From Aliidiomarina quisquiliarum (GTDB lineage: Bacteria > Pseudomonadota > Gammaproteobacteria > Enterobacterales > Alteromonadaceae), in NCBI RefSeq assembly GCF_023922585.1, contig NZ_JAMFTN010000010.1:420-64419 (forward strand): a DNA stretch of 64,000 nucleotides, read 5' to 3'. Within the stretch, counting starts at the first letter, position 1; each line of letters opens with the position of its first letter. Positions 48,918 to 58,854 of this stretch are shown one piece after another. Position numbers and translations under genes: made by a program. The notes under the pieces are model-generated. The model made no database searches. It saw nothing but the letters and a program-made list of their open reading frames with translations, and was not told the origin of the DNA.

Positions 48918-49693
48918 GTCAACTACAAGGTAAAACGGTTTGGTTAACCGGTGCATCTTCAGGAATAGGCCTTGCCTTAGCCGAAGCGTTAGCAGCCAAA
49001 GGTGCCAAGTTGATTTTAAGCGCCCGCAGTGAAGCCACATTAAAGGATCTCGCTGCCCGCTTACCAGGCGAACACCAAGTGTTACCCATCGATTTAATGC
49101 AGCCTGAGGCGGCCTATGAACAAGCACAAGCCTTAGTAGCTCAACAGCCAATTGATATTTTAATTAACAACGCGGGTGTGTCGCAACGCAGCTTAACCCT
49201 TGAAACCAATTTTCAGGTGTACCGCAACTTAATGGAAATTAACTACTTTAGTGTGGTGGCACTCACCAAAGCGGTATTACCTAACATGGTAAAACGAGGC
49301 GATGGCCATATTGTTACGGTGTCTTCAGTGGCGGGTAAAGTAGGTACCAAGTTACGTAGTGGGTATGCCGGCTCAAAGTTTGGGGTGATTGGCTTTATGG
49401 ACTGCCTAAGGGCGGAAATGGCCGACAAGAATGTGCGCTGCACCACCATTTGCCCAGGTTTTGTGCATACTCAAATTGCCCATAATGCGCTGTCTGCTGA
49501 CGGCAGTAAGCTAAACCAATCAGACCCAGATAATGCCGGCGGTATTTCTGCCGAGCAATGCGCCAAAGAAATTGTTGCTGCCATCGAAAAAAATAAAGCC
49601 GAAGTTGTGGTTGGCTCTGGCGTCAGTAAATTAGCCCCACTGTTGCAACGTTTCTTCCCAGGCTTAGTACGCAATATGGTTGCCAAACGGTAA
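48914..49693 (+). CDS. Short-chain dehydrogenase/reductase
   Basis: A 259-residue classical SDR with the NAD(P)-binding TGASSGIG (12-19), the NNAG motif ([10 protein letters not shown]), and the catalytic Ser/Tyr/Lys in VTVSSVAGK and SGYAGSKFG. The last 30 residues ([21 protein letters not shown]) form a hydrophobic tail like DHRS7/oxidoreductases associated with membranes. It overlaps rnhB by 4 bases (ATGA). The substrate is unknown. Confidence 0.9.
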   Translation: MSQLQGKTVWLTGASSGIGLALAEALAAKGAKLILSARSEATLKDLAARLPGEHQVLPIDLMQPEAAYEQAQALVAQQPIDILINNAGVSQRSLTLETNFQVYRNLMEINYFSVVALTKAVLPNMVKRGDGHIVTVSSVAGKVGTKLRSGYAGSKFGVIGFMDCLRAEMADKNVRCTTICPGFVHTQIAHNALSADGSKLNQSDPDNAGGISAEQCAKEIVAAIEKNKAEVVVGSGVSKLAPLLQRFFPGLVRNMVAKR

Positions 49694-49713
49694 TTTAATT
49701 AATGCACAAAAAC

Positions 49714-49743
49714 AAAAAGGTCTGGCATTGCCAGACCTTTTTT
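49714..49743. terminator. Bidirectional terminator between the SDR and bkd genes
   Basis: Arms AAAAAGGTCTGGC and GCCAGACCTTTTT around ATT, with an A-run and a T-run on the two sides, so it can end both convergent transcripts. Confidence 0.93.
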
Positions 49744-49777
49744 ATTTCACCTTTTATTTCACCATGCATATTCGTGC

Positions 49778-51367
49778 TTAACGCATGACCGTTAGCATTT
49801 GCATTGGATCTTCTAAAAACTGCTGCCAACGTTTGTTAAAGTTAGCAATTGTCGCTCCGTCGATAATACGGTGATCACCTGACCAACTTGCTGTCATAAT
49901 ATCACGCCCTACCACTGTGCCGTCTTCAGCAAAACGCGGTAAGGTTTGTACTTTACCTAAGGCCACAATAGCTGCTTCTGGCTTATTGATAATAGGCGTA
50001 GTCACTGTACCACCAACAACACCAATATTAGAGATAGTAATCGTACCCCCCTTCATATCTGCAGGGGCTACTTTACCTTCTCGCGCACTTGCGGTTAAGC
50101 GTGCTACTTCTGCCGCAACCTCTAGTAACGACAGCTTTTGCACGGCTTTAATATTTGGCACCATTAAGCCTACTTTCGTGGCCACTGCCATACCAATATT
50201 GTGGTCGTCGAAATAGGTAATTTCTGTTGCGTCTTCGTTTAGTTGCGCGTTCATAATTGGGAACTCGCTCAACGCTAACGACATAGCCTTAATGAAGAAC
50301 GGCATTAAAGTTAAGCGCACACCTTGCTCGGCATACTGGGCTTTAAGCTTTGCATGCATTAAACGCAGTTCCGTTAAGTCGAACTCTTCGGCGTAGGTAA
50401 AGTGCGGAATGGTTTGCACCGACTCAGTCATTAAGCGTGCCATAACCGCACGCACACCACGCATTGGCTCGGTACGAGTACCGCCGGCTGTAGGTGCCAC
50501 TGCAGGTGAACTTGCTGCTGCAGTACTGGCTTTAGCCGGTGCTGGGGCAGCGGTTAAGTCTTCTTTTAAAATGCGGCCCTTTTTACCCGAGCCCTGCACT
50601 GTGGTTAAGTCAATGTCTTGCTCGCGAGCGCGGCGGCGTACCGCTGGGCTTGCGAGCACTTTACCGGCTACAGCTGGCTGGGGCGCTTCAAATTCACCAC
50701 CCGCACTACGTGCAACTTCCGTTGCTACTGCTGTAGGCTGCTTAGCAGTTGGTTGAGCGACTGTTGTGCTAGCTTCGCCTGTTGATAGTGCAAACAGTGG
50801 CTCACCTACACGGGCAATGTCGCCTTTATTATAATAAAGCTTGCTCACCACGCCGTCAGATTTAGCGGGAATTTCTACCACCGCTTTATCGGTCATTACT
50901 TCAACAACTACTTGGTCTTCAACGACCTTGTCGCCTTCTGCAACACGCCATTCAACTATTTCACACTCAACGGTACCTTCACCGATATCGGGCAAAATAA
51001 AGTCGTTAGCTGAAGCCGCTTTGGTTTCAGCTACAGGTGCAACGGCAGCAGCTTCAGCTTTCGCCTCAGTTACAGGTTCAGCTGCTGCACTTTTTGTTGC
51101 GTTACTTGCTGCGTTGCTTACTGCGTTACCAGCGGTATCAATCGCAAAAATAGGCTGACCTACATTAGCTATATCGCCTTTGTTGTAATACAACTTGGTG
51201 ATAACGCCATCGAATTTCGCGGGTATTTCTACCACGGCCTTGTCGGTCATTACTTCAACAACCACTTGGTCTTCTTGAATGACATCGCCTTCTTTCACGA
51301 GCCACTCAACAATTTCGCATTCAACAATGCCTTCACCAATATCGGGCAGAATAAAATCTGTACTCAT
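49778..51367 (-). CDS. bkdB: Branched-chain 2-oxo acid dehydrogenase E2 (dihydrolipoyl acyltransferase), two lipoyl domains
   Basis: A 529-residue core subunit. Two lipoyl domains (about 2-77 and 119-194) are nearly identical, each with the lipoyl-lysine context VMTDKAVVEIPAK. Ala/Pro/Thr linkers follow, then an E1/E3-binding domain (ASPAVRRRAREQDIDL) and the acyltransferase domain, ending with the catalytic SGDHRIIDGA. It transfers the acyl group from E1 to CoA. It lies 11 bases behind bkdA2. E3 (lipoamide dehydrogenase) is not in this operon and must be supplied from elsewhere. Confidence 0.93.
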   Translation of the reverse strand: MSTDFILPDIGEGIVECEIVEWLVKEGDVIQEDQVVVEVMTDKAVVEIPAKFDGVITKLYYNKGDIANVGQPIFAIDTAGNAVSNAASNATKSAAAEPVTEAKAEAAAVAPVAETKAASANDFILPDIGEGTVECEIVEWRVAEGDKVVEDQVVVEVMTDKAVVEIPAKSDGVVSKLYYNKGDIARVGEPLFALSTGEASTTVAQPTAKQPTAVATEVARSAGGEFEAPQPAVAGKVLASPAVRRRAREQDIDLTTVQGSGKKGRILKEDLTAAPAPAKASTAAASSPAVAPTAGGTRTEPMRGVRAVMARLMTESVQTIPHFTYAEEFDLTELRLMHAKLKAQYAEQGVRLTLMPFFIKAMSLALSEFPIMNAQLNEDATEITYFDDHNIGMAVATKVGLMVPNIKAVQKLSLLEVAAEVARLTASAREGKVAPADMKGGTITISNIGVVGGTVTTPIINKPEAAIVALGKVQTLPRFAEDGTVVGRDIMTASWSGDHRIIDGATIANFNKRWQQFLEDPMQMLTVMR

Positions 51368-51378
51368 GGTTACTCCTG

Positions 51379-52356
51379 TTAGTAGTTCAGTGAGCGTTTA
51401 ATTGCTTCATAGGTTTTCAAGTGATCTGAGAAGTATTCTTTCTCATGGGCCAATGGGTATGGCGTGTCTAAACCAGACGCACGCATAACCGGCGACTCCA
51501 AATACAAGAAGCATTTTTCTTGAATAGTGGCCGCTACTTCGCTACCAAACGCCATAGTATGAGGCGCTTCTTGGCTTACCACTAAACGACCGGTTTTCAT
51601 CACTGATTTTGCTACTGTTTCTACGTCCCAGGGCAAAATACTACGTAAATCGATAATTTCAGCGCTCACGCCGTCTTTATCAGCCATGGCCACTGCTTTT
51701 TCAATCACTTCAACTTGTGCGCCCCAGCCTACTACGGTTACGTCGGTGCCTTCTTTTACCACTTCGGCTTTACCTAGTGGCAACATGTACTCTTCTTCAG
51801 GAACTTCACCCACAGCCGCGCGGTATAAACGCTTTGGCTCCATAAATAATACTGGGTTAGGATCAAAAATAGCGCTCAATAATAACCCTTTCGCTTGGTA
51901 GGGGTTGCGGGGTATTACAATTTTTAGCCCTGGAGTATGAGCAAAATAGGCTTCTGGCGACTGAGAGTGATAATGGCCACCATGAATACCACCACCGTAC
52001 GGGGTACGAATAGTAAGGCCGCCAACATTAAACTCATTACCTGAACGGTAACGGAATTTGGCCGTTTCATTCACAATTTGGTCAAAGGCTGGAAATATAT
52101 AGTCTCCAAACTGGATTTCAGCAATCGGGAACGAGCCCTGCGCTGCCAAACCATTGGCAAAACCAATAATTCCTTGCTCTACCAGCGGGGTATTAAAACA
52201 ACGGGCGCGCCCATATTTTTCTTGTAACCCGCTGGTGGCGCGGAATACACCACCAAAGTGCCCAACGTCTTCACCAAAAACGCAAACTTTGTCATTCTTG
52301 GCCATCGCAATGTCGAGTGCACTGTTAACGGCTTGTAATAAATTCATCTTGGCCAT
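51379..52356 (-). CDS. bkdA2: Branched-chain 2-oxo acid dehydrogenase E1 beta subunit
   Basis: A 325-residue transketolase-like subunit. It has the opening [32 protein letters not shown] and the segments [20 protein letters not shown] and [17 protein letters not shown]. It pairs with E1 alpha to form the thiamin-diphosphate site. The ATG shares the last A of the bkdA1 stop (TAATG), ensuring equal synthesis of both E1 subunits. Confidence 0.94.
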   Translation of the reverse strand: MAKMNLLQAVNSALDIAMAKNDKVCVFGEDVGHFGGVFRATSGLQEKYGRARCFNTPLVEQGIIGFANGLAAQGSFPIAEIQFGDYIFPAFDQIVNETAKFRYRSGNEFNVGGLTIRTPYGGGIHGGHYHSQSPEAYFAHTPGLKIVIPRNPYQAKGLLLSAIFDPNPVLFMEPKRLYRAAVGEVPEEEYMLPLGKAEVVKEGTDVTVVGWGAQVEVIEKAVAMADKDGVSAEIIDLRSILPWDVETVAKSVMKTGRLVVSQEAPHTMAFGSEVAATIQEKCFLYLESPVMRASGLDTPYPLAHEKEYFSDHLKTYEAIKRSLNY

Positions 52357-53540
52357 TACTTCACTCCTGCCGCTGTTGCTGGATATGCTTCTGGATACTT
52401 ACGAATATGCTCTTTTAACGCTGCTAACTGTTCTTTTTGCAAATCAGTAGGCGTGTCGTACACATCGGTAATTATTTCGTCTACATGTGGAGCAGGAATG
52501 GTTTCAGCTTTTTTCAGCTCTTCAAGCACGGCTTTTTTATGTGCTTCCATTTGCTCTGCAGCAAGTTCTTCGGTCATCCAGCCTTTCGCCACTAACCATT
52601 TTTGGAAGCGCAGCATTGGGTCTTTGTTATGCCACTGCTGCTCTTCTTCCTTGGTACGGTAACCCGACGGATCGTCTGAAGTTGAATGCCCCGCCATACG
52701 GTACGACATAGCTTCAATTAATACCGGCTCGCCTACTTCAAGGGCTATGCGGCGCGCTTCTTGCGTGGCTTTATACACGGCAAAAATATCGTTGCCGTCA
52801 ACCCGAATGGCTTTCATACCATAACCAGTGGCACGGGGTGCAATGCCGTCGCCCGCATACTGTTCGTTTGCAGGTGTAGAAATGGCATAGCCATTGTTAC
52901 GGCAGAAGAAAATAACTGGCGCTTTAAATACTGCAGCCATATTCAGCCCCGCATGGAAGTCGCCTTCCGAAGCAGCACCTTCACCAAAATAAACCAGGGT
53001 ACAATTCTTATTACCTTCCAGCTTTTGGCCATAGGCGTAACCCGCCGCTTGCGGTATTTGTGTACCTAATGGCGACGAAATAGTCATAAAATTAAGAGCC
53101 GCTGAACCATAATGCACTGGCATTTGGCGTCCTTTACCTAAGTCGCGCTCATTCGAGAACAACTGATTCATAAAGTCTTCAACAGTAAACCCACGGAAGG
53201 CTAAAGCACCTTGCTCGCGGTATTGGCTCATAATCATGTCTTCAAACTCAATTGCTGCAGCAGAACCAATACTGGCCGCTTCTTCACCTAGTGAAGAAAG
53301 ATAGAAGCTAATACGCCCCTGTCGTTGGGCAGCAAACATTCGTTCGTCGAGCAAACGAATGAATTGCATGGTGCTGAACATTTTTAGAGCTAACTCTTTA
53401 CTAACTTCCGGCAGTACTGCGCCTTTATGCACGGTACCGTCTTCTTTGAGCAGCTGGAACATTGGAATGTTCACCGCATGTGCCGGTATCACCGTCAGGG
53501 TTGAGGTGACTTTGGTTGTTGGTGTAGTTTCCTTCGTCAT
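52356..53540 (-). CDS. bkdA1: Branched-chain 2-oxo acid dehydrogenase E1 alpha subunit
   Basis: A 394-residue subunit carrying the thiamin-diphosphate motif ([16 protein letters not shown] ... RNNGYAIST) and the phosphorylation-loop region ([17 protein letters not shown]). It decarboxylates the 2-oxo acids from Leu, Ile and Val. The start [10 protein letters not shown] at 53540 is preferred; a longer frame to 53600 would run through the operator-like palindrome at 53577-53592. It is the first gene of the bkdA1-bkdA2-bkdB operon. Confidence 0.93.
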   Translation of the reverse strand: MTKETTPTTKVTSTLTVIPAHAVNIPMFQLLKEDGTVHKGAVLPEVSKELALKMFSTMQFIRLLDERMFAAQRQGRISFYLSSLGEEAASIGSAAAIEFEDMIMSQYREQGALAFRGFTVEDFMNQLFSNERDLGKGRQMPVHYGSAALNFMTISSPLGTQIPQAAGYAYGQKLEGNKNCTLVYFGEGAASEGDFHAGLNMAAVFKAPVIFFCRNNGYAISTPANEQYAGDGIAPRATGYGMKAIRVDGNDIFAVYKATQEARRIALEVGEPVLIEAMSYRMAGHSTSDDPSGYRTKEEEQQWHNKDPMLRFQKWLVAKGWMTEELAAEQMEAHKKAVLEELKKAETIPAPHVDEIITDVYDTPTDLQKEQLAALKEHIRKYPEAYPATAAGVK

Positions 53541-53576
53541 AATGTTTTTCTCATGTTGACCTTTGCGCGCAACTTT

Positions 53577-53592
53577 ACCTTTACGTAAAGGT
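53577..53592. promoter_or_regulatory. Perfect palindrome upstream of the bkd operon (LiuR-like site)
   Basis: ACCTTTACGTAAAGGT is a perfect 16-base palindrome, 36 bases before the bkdA1 ATG. The TTTACGTAAA core resembles the binding motif of LiuR, the MerR-family regulator of branched-chain amino-acid catabolism in Gammaproteobacteria. That assignment comes from memory of the motif. The palindrome itself is unmistakable. Confidence 0.65.
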
Positions 53593-53699
53593 CGTTGCAA
53601 ACGCAGAGCGATATCAGTTGCCTAACCAAGTGTTCATTTGTGCGTACAAGCCATAGCCCATGCGCCTTTGCGCAAGGAATTTAGGCACGCCCAAGCTGA

Positions 53700-54749
53700 T
53701 CAGACCAGATCTAAAGACTCCGTAGGAATTGCCACTACGGTTAATAATGCCCGCTGCCCTAAGGCCACTTTTGCATTAGGAAACACCACCGACTCGCCCT
53801 CAACTTCAACGGGGTAAGTAAGTTCGCCGTCCCGCGCTAAGTCATAACCAAGTGGAAACTCTGTGAAATTTGCCACGTTGTCAGGAAAGTTTAGTTCGAA
53901 ATTTTCCTGCGTGCGGTTAATACTGCGCAACACTTGGTAAATAAGCACGTCATCGGGGTCTAATTGGTCTAACTCTAAGGTATCGGTAATTAATGCTTCT
54001 AACATGGTTTTCACCGAAGCAAAGCGGCTCATGTCATTTTGCCCAAACGGCCGCACCTTACCTAATTCAAGAGTAAAGGCGTTGGCGCCAAATTCATTCA
54101 CGGAAAAGTAAGAACACGTAGTGGTGGGGCCATCGTGCAATAAAATAACCGGCACCCCCATTGCCTTTAATAACTGTAGTTGCCGCGCTTTATAAGGTTG
54201 GCCATTTTGGTATGGGTAAATAGCAAATTTTTCATGGGCCGAGTCGCGAATAGCCGTATGCATGTCGTAATGCAGGCGCTCCCGCGGTGGTTCATTGCCG
54301 CTAGCTTGAAATGCAATACCTTGGTTATAAAATCGCGCCACATAGCTTTCAATGTTTTTAGTGCGCTCACGCTCTTTATTTACCAATCCAGGCCCCGTGC
54401 TATGAGCGCCGCTAAATAAACGGTTCATGTTTTCTTCAACAAAGCGGCGGCCAACATTAATAGCCGCTGGGTTTGCAATTAAAAACATGAGCCGAGAGCG
54501 CGACACCAATTGCCCATTTCGTAATCGTTCAATTAGGTCATCGCAAAGTTCAATTGGCGCTGTTTCGTCGCCGTGCACCGCACAAGACAAAATAATATCG
54601 CAGTTATTTGGGTTTGGTGGGGTAAACACAATCACGCCACTGTCCCATATTTCCACCAAGGTGCCATTAGCTAGCTTAACCGGTGCTAACGCCTCAGCGT
54701 GCCATTCATTTGCCCGTGTCCATGCTAGAAAACTAGTCTGCAAAATCAA
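53700..54749 (-). CDS. astE: Succinylglutamate desuccinylase AstE
   Basis: A 349-residue M14-like zinc hydrolase, the last step of the AST arginine-degradation pathway (succinylglutamate to glutamate and succinate). Zinc ligands are seen in SCAVHGDETAPIEL (H59, E62) and in RLHYDMHTAIRDS. FSGAHSTGPGLVNKERERTK and FTLELGKVRPFGQND fit the family. AGGAG precedes the ATG. No other ast gene is adjacent; it follows the DUF599 gene by 21 bases. Confidence 0.92.
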   Translation of the reverse strand: MILQTSFLAWTRANEWHAEALAPVKLANGTLVEIWDSGVIVFTPPNPNNCDIILSCAVHGDETAPIELCDDLIERLRNGQLVSRSRLMFLIANPAAINVGRRFVEENMNRLFSGAHSTGPGLVNKERERTKNIESYVARFYNQGIAFQASGNEPPRERLHYDMHTAIRDSAHEKFAIYPYQNGQPYKARQLQLLKAMGVPVILLHDGPTTTCSYFSVNEFGANAFTLELGKVRPFGQNDMSRFASVKTMLEALITDTLELDQLDPDDVLIYQVLRSINRTQENFELNFPDNVANFTEFPLGYDLARDGELTYPVEVEGESVVFPNAKVALGQRALLTVVAIPTESLDLV

Positions 54750-54770
54750 ACCTTTCTCCTGTTTAAGCGT

Positions 54771-55499
54771 TTATAAATCGCCCGGCGCTTTTGGCCCTGG
54801 CACATAATTTCGGGTGGCTAATAATGCCCGTAACACCCGCGAATGATATTCACGACGATACAATATGCCGGTAACAATAACTGCCGCTACAATAAGCAGC
54901 CACGGGCTTACAAACCAACATAAATAGCCTAGGGCAAAGTAATAAGCCCGTAAACCGTAGTTATATTCATGGCCCGCTTGGTCAATAATTTTAGCGGTAT
55001 TAACAGCGAACCTAGCTTTTTCTTCTTCGCCTACGGTGGCTTTACTCACCGACGGCGCCATGCCTAATAAAATAGACACAAAACCAAATTTACGCACTGC
55101 CCAGGTAAATTTAAAAAATGCGTACACCATAATCATCGACAAGCCCCCTAGCTTTAACAGCACTAAGGAATGGCTTTGTTCTACCGTAAATGGCAATTCA
55201 TGTAACACCCGCACAAAAGCGTCGTTCGAAGCGGTTACAGTAAGCACCCCAGCCAACACAAAAATAGTCGACGAAGCAAAAAATGTCACTGTGCGCTCAA
55301 CGTTACCTATTAAGGCCGCGTCGGCTATGTGTTGTTCTTTGTATACCACAGCATTCATCCACTCCACCCGTAAGGTGCAAAGAATGCTCGACAAACAGTG
55401 GTGGTTCTTTGCTCGTTTACGAGAAAACCGAGCATAACCAAACCAAATACTAAAAAACAAAATGAAAGCCACGGCGTCCACCAGTGGAACCTGTGTCAT
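54771..55499 (-). CDS. DUF599 family membrane protein
   Basis: A 242-residue protein with four to five hydrophobic helices (about 8-24, 75-92, 112-135, 190-225) and the DUF599 segments RVEWMNAVVYKEQHIADAAL and NYGLRAYYFALGYLCWFVSP. The family function is unknown. It is probably co-transcribed with astE, which follows 21 bases later. Confidence 0.8.
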   Translation of the reverse strand: MTQVPLVDAVAFILFFSIWFGYARFSRKRAKNHHCLSSILCTLRVEWMNAVVYKEQHIADAALIGNVERTVTFFASSTIFVLAGVLTVTASNDAFVRVLHELPFTVEQSHSLVLLKLGGLSMIMVYAFFKFTWAVRKFGFVSILLGMAPSVSKATVGEEEKARFAVNTAKIIDQAGHEYNYGLRAYYFALGYLCWFVSPWLLIVAAVIVTGILYRREYHSRVLRALLATRNYVPGPKAPGDL

Positions 55500-55659
55500 A
55501 ATAACAATCCTTACCTAATGCCAGCTTGGGTGAGCACATACTGGTTTAGCAACATGGCTCACAAAAATCATATGTAAAAAAACAGCGTCTTAGTTTAACC
55601 TGTTTTCAGCTCATTAAAAGCAACTTAGCCCTAACAATGTTGGAGTAACCATACAAACC

Positions 55660-56805
55660 ATGATCTCTTCGCGCGAACCAGCATTATTGCTCACGGGTGG
55701 TGGTGCCCGTGCGGCCTACCAAGTAGGTGTGCTAAAAGGCATTGCGGAATTAGTACCTCGGGCTCACCCGTTACCTTTTCGCATTCTTTGTGGTACTTCA
55801 GCAGGCGCTATTAATTCCACTGGGCTAGCTAGTTACGCGTCCAATTTTCGCTTAGGGGTAAAGCATCTCGAACGTATTTGGGGTAATTTTGAAACTCATC
55901 AAGTGTACCAATGTAGTACCGGCGAGCTATTTGGCCAAATTCTTGGCCGCGTGGCCCGTGTTTTTCAATCTGAAACAACCGAACGCCCAGCTGTTAGTAT
56001 GTTTAACAACCAACCACTACGGGAATTGTTAAATGAAGTGATAAATTTTGAACGCATTAGTCGCCATATCCACAATGGCCATTTGCGTGCAGTGGCCATA
56101 ACCGCGTCGTCTTATAATTCCGGCGACTCGGTCACCTTCTACGAGGGTATTGCCAAGTATCAAAACTGGTCGCGTGCCAAACGCCGAGGGTTTCGCACCC
56201 GTTTAAACACCGAACATTTAATGGCCTCGGCTGCTATTCCTTTAGTGTTTCCCGCTATCCAAGTACAACGGGAATATTATGGCGACGGCTCGGTGCATCA
56301 AATGTCGCCCTTAAGCCCAGCCATTCATTTGGGCGCTAGTAAAATAATGGTAATAAGCCTTGGCCAACCGGAAGCTAAACACAGCCCGCAAGGCCCTTAT
56401 GAGCCTTCCAATGCTACTATTGCCGGTCATTTACTTGACACTATTTTTGCCGACACCCTACATTCAGATCTAGAACGCTTAAACCGCGTGAACGAAACTA
56501 TTCATCAACTTGAACAAGCCAACGTACCACATCCGTCGTTACGGCGTATTCACTCGTTACTGATCCATCCACAGCATAACTTTAACGACATTGCTCACAA
56601 GCATTACCATCGCTTGCCAAAGCCCGTACAGCACTTATTAAGCTTTGTCGGCGTTGATCGCGACACCCCATCGAGTATTGTCAGTTATTTATTGTTTGAA
56701 AAAGAATACTGCCGAGAACTAATGCAACTAGGCTTCGAAGACGCAAAAAAACAAGCCGACGACATTCACCAGTTTTTAGAGCTCGGCGGCATGCCTGTCG
56801 AATAA
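55660..56805 (+). CDS. Patatin-like phospholipase
   Basis: A 381-residue cytosolic or membrane-associated lipid acyl hydrolase. It has the oxyanion loop GGGARAAYQVG (13-23), the nucleophile Ser47 in GTSAG and the catalytic Asp in YGDGSVHQM. It fits the bacterial patatin branch with a long C-terminal helical region (about 250-381). The first residues (MISSREPALLLTGGG) fit the family start. Substrate and location are not clear from sequence. Confidence 0.9.
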   Translation: MISSREPALLLTGGGARAAYQVGVLKGIAELVPRAHPLPFRILCGTSAGAINSTGLASYASNFRLGVKHLERIWGNFETHQVYQCSTGELFGQILGRVARVFQSETTERPAVSMFNNQPLRELLNEVINFERISRHIHNGHLRAVAITASSYNSGDSVTFYEGIAKYQNWSRAKRRGFRTRLNTEHLMASAAIPLVFPAIQVQREYYGDGSVHQMSPLSPAIHLGASKIMVISLGQPEAKHSPQGPYEPSNATIAGHLLDTIFADTLHSDLERLNRVNETIHQLEQANVPHPSLRRIHSLLIHPQHNFNDIAHKHYHRLPKPVQHLLSFVGVDRDTPSSIVSYLLFEKEYCRELMQLGFEDAKKQADDIHQFLELGGMPVE

Positions 56806-56950
56806 CTGGCAGATTCTTGCCGCTTGCTTTAAACCGCCCTGCCATAAGCCCGACCAACACCAACTTACCATTACATAATCAATAACTTAGCAACAGTGGC
56901 GCAATCTTTGCTTATACCTTCAAGAAATTAATAAGAATAAGGTATATCCC

Positions 56951-57859
56951 ATGGTTATTGTTGAACAGCAAAGTGACCAAAATGGTGTTCAGGTGTTGGC
57001 TTCCACACAAGTTTTTCGGCAACAGGGCCAACTTAGTGAACGCTTGCAAACCACACTCGACATCGAGCAGTTACTAACAATGTATGGCCAAGAAACTCGG
57101 GCCCAATTAGGTGTCGACAGCTTAAGTTTTGCCGCTGACGAGCTGATTTTTGCCGTATTTGGCCATATAGAGCAAAAGCCACAGCACAATGCCGCCCTTT
57201 ATGCCGACGGGGAATACCTTGGCCAACTGGTGTATAGTAAGCACGCTGGTTTTTCTGCTGCTGACCTAAAGCAACTTAGGTTTTATCACCAACAGCTGGT
57301 GTTTCCATTACGTAACGCCATGCAATTTGCTCGGGTACGTCGGCAAGCCATGCACGACCACTTAACCGGGGTTGGCAACCGCTTGCTTATGGATGAAATG
57401 ATTCAGCGCGCTATTATTACCCAACAACGAAACAATTTGCATTATATGCTGTTGCTGCTCGACTTAGACGGCTTTAAAAAGGTAAACGACTCGGCTGGAC
57501 ATCACATGGGCGATCGTATTCTCAAACGCTTTGCTACTGTGGTGAAAGCACAGCTGCGCGGTTACGATAGTGTTTTTCGCTATGGTGGTGACGAGTTTGT
57601 TTTATTATTACAAGACGCCGACAACAACAGCGCCAAGCTGGTTTTTGAGCGTATTCAGCAAGGCTTACGCAGCGACCCCTTACTGGCGGAATATAGTATA
57701 GGTTGTAGTGCTGGTGGGGTTGCAATAACACAAAGCAGCGACGAGTTAAGCTTAATGGCACAAGCCGATACGGCCCTTTACGAAGCCAAACAAACAGGCC
57801 GCGGCCGGCTTTGTTTTGCCCCTGCAAGCATACCTCTAGACGCCGTTAGCTCTTTATAA
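56951..57859 (+). CDS. Soluble diguanylate cyclase (GGDEF) with GAF-like N-domain
   Basis: A 302-residue cytosolic protein. The N-terminal 125 residues look like a small GAF-type domain (QVLASTQVFRQQGQL ... LYADGEYLGQLVYSKHAGFS), followed by a complete GGDEF domain (HDHLTGVGNRLLMDEM, YGGDEFVLLLQD). An RxxD inhibitory site (RGYD) stands five residues before GGDEF. It makes cyclic di-GMP. AAGG lies 8 bases before the ATG. It is convergent with tilS. Confidence 0.9.
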   Translation: MVIVEQQSDQNGVQVLASTQVFRQQGQLSERLQTTLDIEQLLTMYGQETRAQLGVDSLSFAADELIFAVFGHIEQKPQHNAALYADGEYLGQLVYSKHAGFSAADLKQLRFYHQQLVFPLRNAMQFARVRRQAMHDHLTGVGNRLLMDEMIQRAIITQQRNNLHYMLLLLDLDGFKKVNDSAGHHMGDRILKRFATVVKAQLRGYDSVFRYGGDEFVLLLQDADNNSAKLVFERIQQGLRSDPLLAEYSIGCSAGGVAITQSSDELSLMAQADTALYEAKQTGRGRLCFAPASIPLDAVSSL

Positions 57860-57876
57860 GATTTTCTCCGTTATGC

Positions 57877-58854
57877 TTAATCTTTATCAACAAACGTCAG
57901 TATAAGCTGGCGTTTGTTGCGTTGAACCGCCCAAGTACCCCAGCGCACCCCAACCTTTCCTTGCGGTAAACGGCTAAGCTGTTGAATTAACTCACTTAGC
58001 ACTGCGGCACTAGGCATTTTAGCGCCATTTTGTTCCAACCAACGGCGTAATATGGCTTTTTGCATGGCCACCGAGCGCTGTTGCCAGCCTTCAAGCGCAA
58101 GCACATTGCCCTGGCTAATGGTTTCCATCAAGCCACTTAGTAACTCATTTAGTAAGCCTTCGTGTTCAGCGCAAAGCTCAGCCGAACGTAAAACAGTATG
58201 CTCAATAGCGGGCCAACGACTTTTTAACCGTGGAATAATATCGTGGCGTAAAAAATTACGTTCAATGCGGGTGTCGTAATTGGTGTCGTCTTCAATCCAT
58301 TGCACCTTAAAGGCTTCACCATAAGCGTACAGTTCAGACTTGCTAATACTTAATAATGGCCGACACAAGCGGCGCTGGCCTACAAAGGGTGCTTCAAATG
58401 CCATGGCCGAAAGGCCTTTTGGCCCGGCTCCACGCTTTAGTTGCAGCAAGAAGGTTTCAATTTGATCAGAACGGTGCTGGCCAATTAAAATAACTGCGTT
58501 GTGTTCCGTTCGCTCTGCTAAGCCGGCATAACGGGCATCACGGCCAATGGCTTCTTTACTTTCACGCGGCCCCTGCACAATATGCAAGGGTTCGATTAAA
58601 TAAGGAAAGTTTCGTCGCTCGCAGTCATTCTGCAAAAATGCCGACCAAGCACCCGACTTAGGGTGAAATGAATGGTCTAAATGAATAGCTAAATAGCGAT
58701 ATTGTGGGTAATTGCGGCGATAGCGATCGGTTAAATCGAGGATGGTTTGTGAGTCAACCCCACCACCTAAAGCCACTACAATTTGCTGACCCGCCTGTAA
58801 ACCAAGCCGGGCCAGCCCTTGTTCAAAAATAGGATAAAGATCAGCAGTAACCAA
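57877..58854 (-). CDS. tilS: tRNA(Ile)-lysidine synthase TilS, short form
   Basis: Modifies the wobble C of tRNA-Ile (CAU) to lysidine, allowing AUA decoding. The N-terminal ATPase domain has [41 protein letters not shown] and [16 protein letters not shown]; the substrate-binding region follows. The PP-loop reads GGGVDS where SGGxDS is usual. At 325 residues it lacks the C-terminal domain present in E. coli (432 residues). The start is a TTG at 58854 inside the end of accA (14-base overlap); no ATG or GTG fits. It completes a dnaE-accA-tilS run. Confidence 0.88.
   Translation of the reverse strand: MVTADLYPIFEQGLARLGLQAGQQIVVALGGGVDSQTILDLTDRYRRNYPQYRYLAIHLDHSFHPKSGAWSAFLQNDCERRNFPYLIEPLHIVQGPRESKEAIGRDARYAGLAERTEHNAVILIGQHRSDQIETFLLQLKRGAGPKGLSAMAFEAPFVGQRRLCRPLLSISKSELYAYGEAFKVQWIEDDTNYDTRIERNFLRHDIIPRLKSRWPAIEHTVLRSAELCAEHEGLLNELLSGLMETISQGNVLALEGWQQRSVAMQKAILRRWLEQNGAKMPSAAVLSELIQQLSRLPQGKVGVRWGTWAVQRNKRQLILTFVDKD

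Noticed and set aside
56887-56946. TATACC/GGTATA inverted repeat before the GGDEF gene at 56951
   Set aside because: Arms of six bases spaced by more than 20 AT-rich bases are expected by chance.
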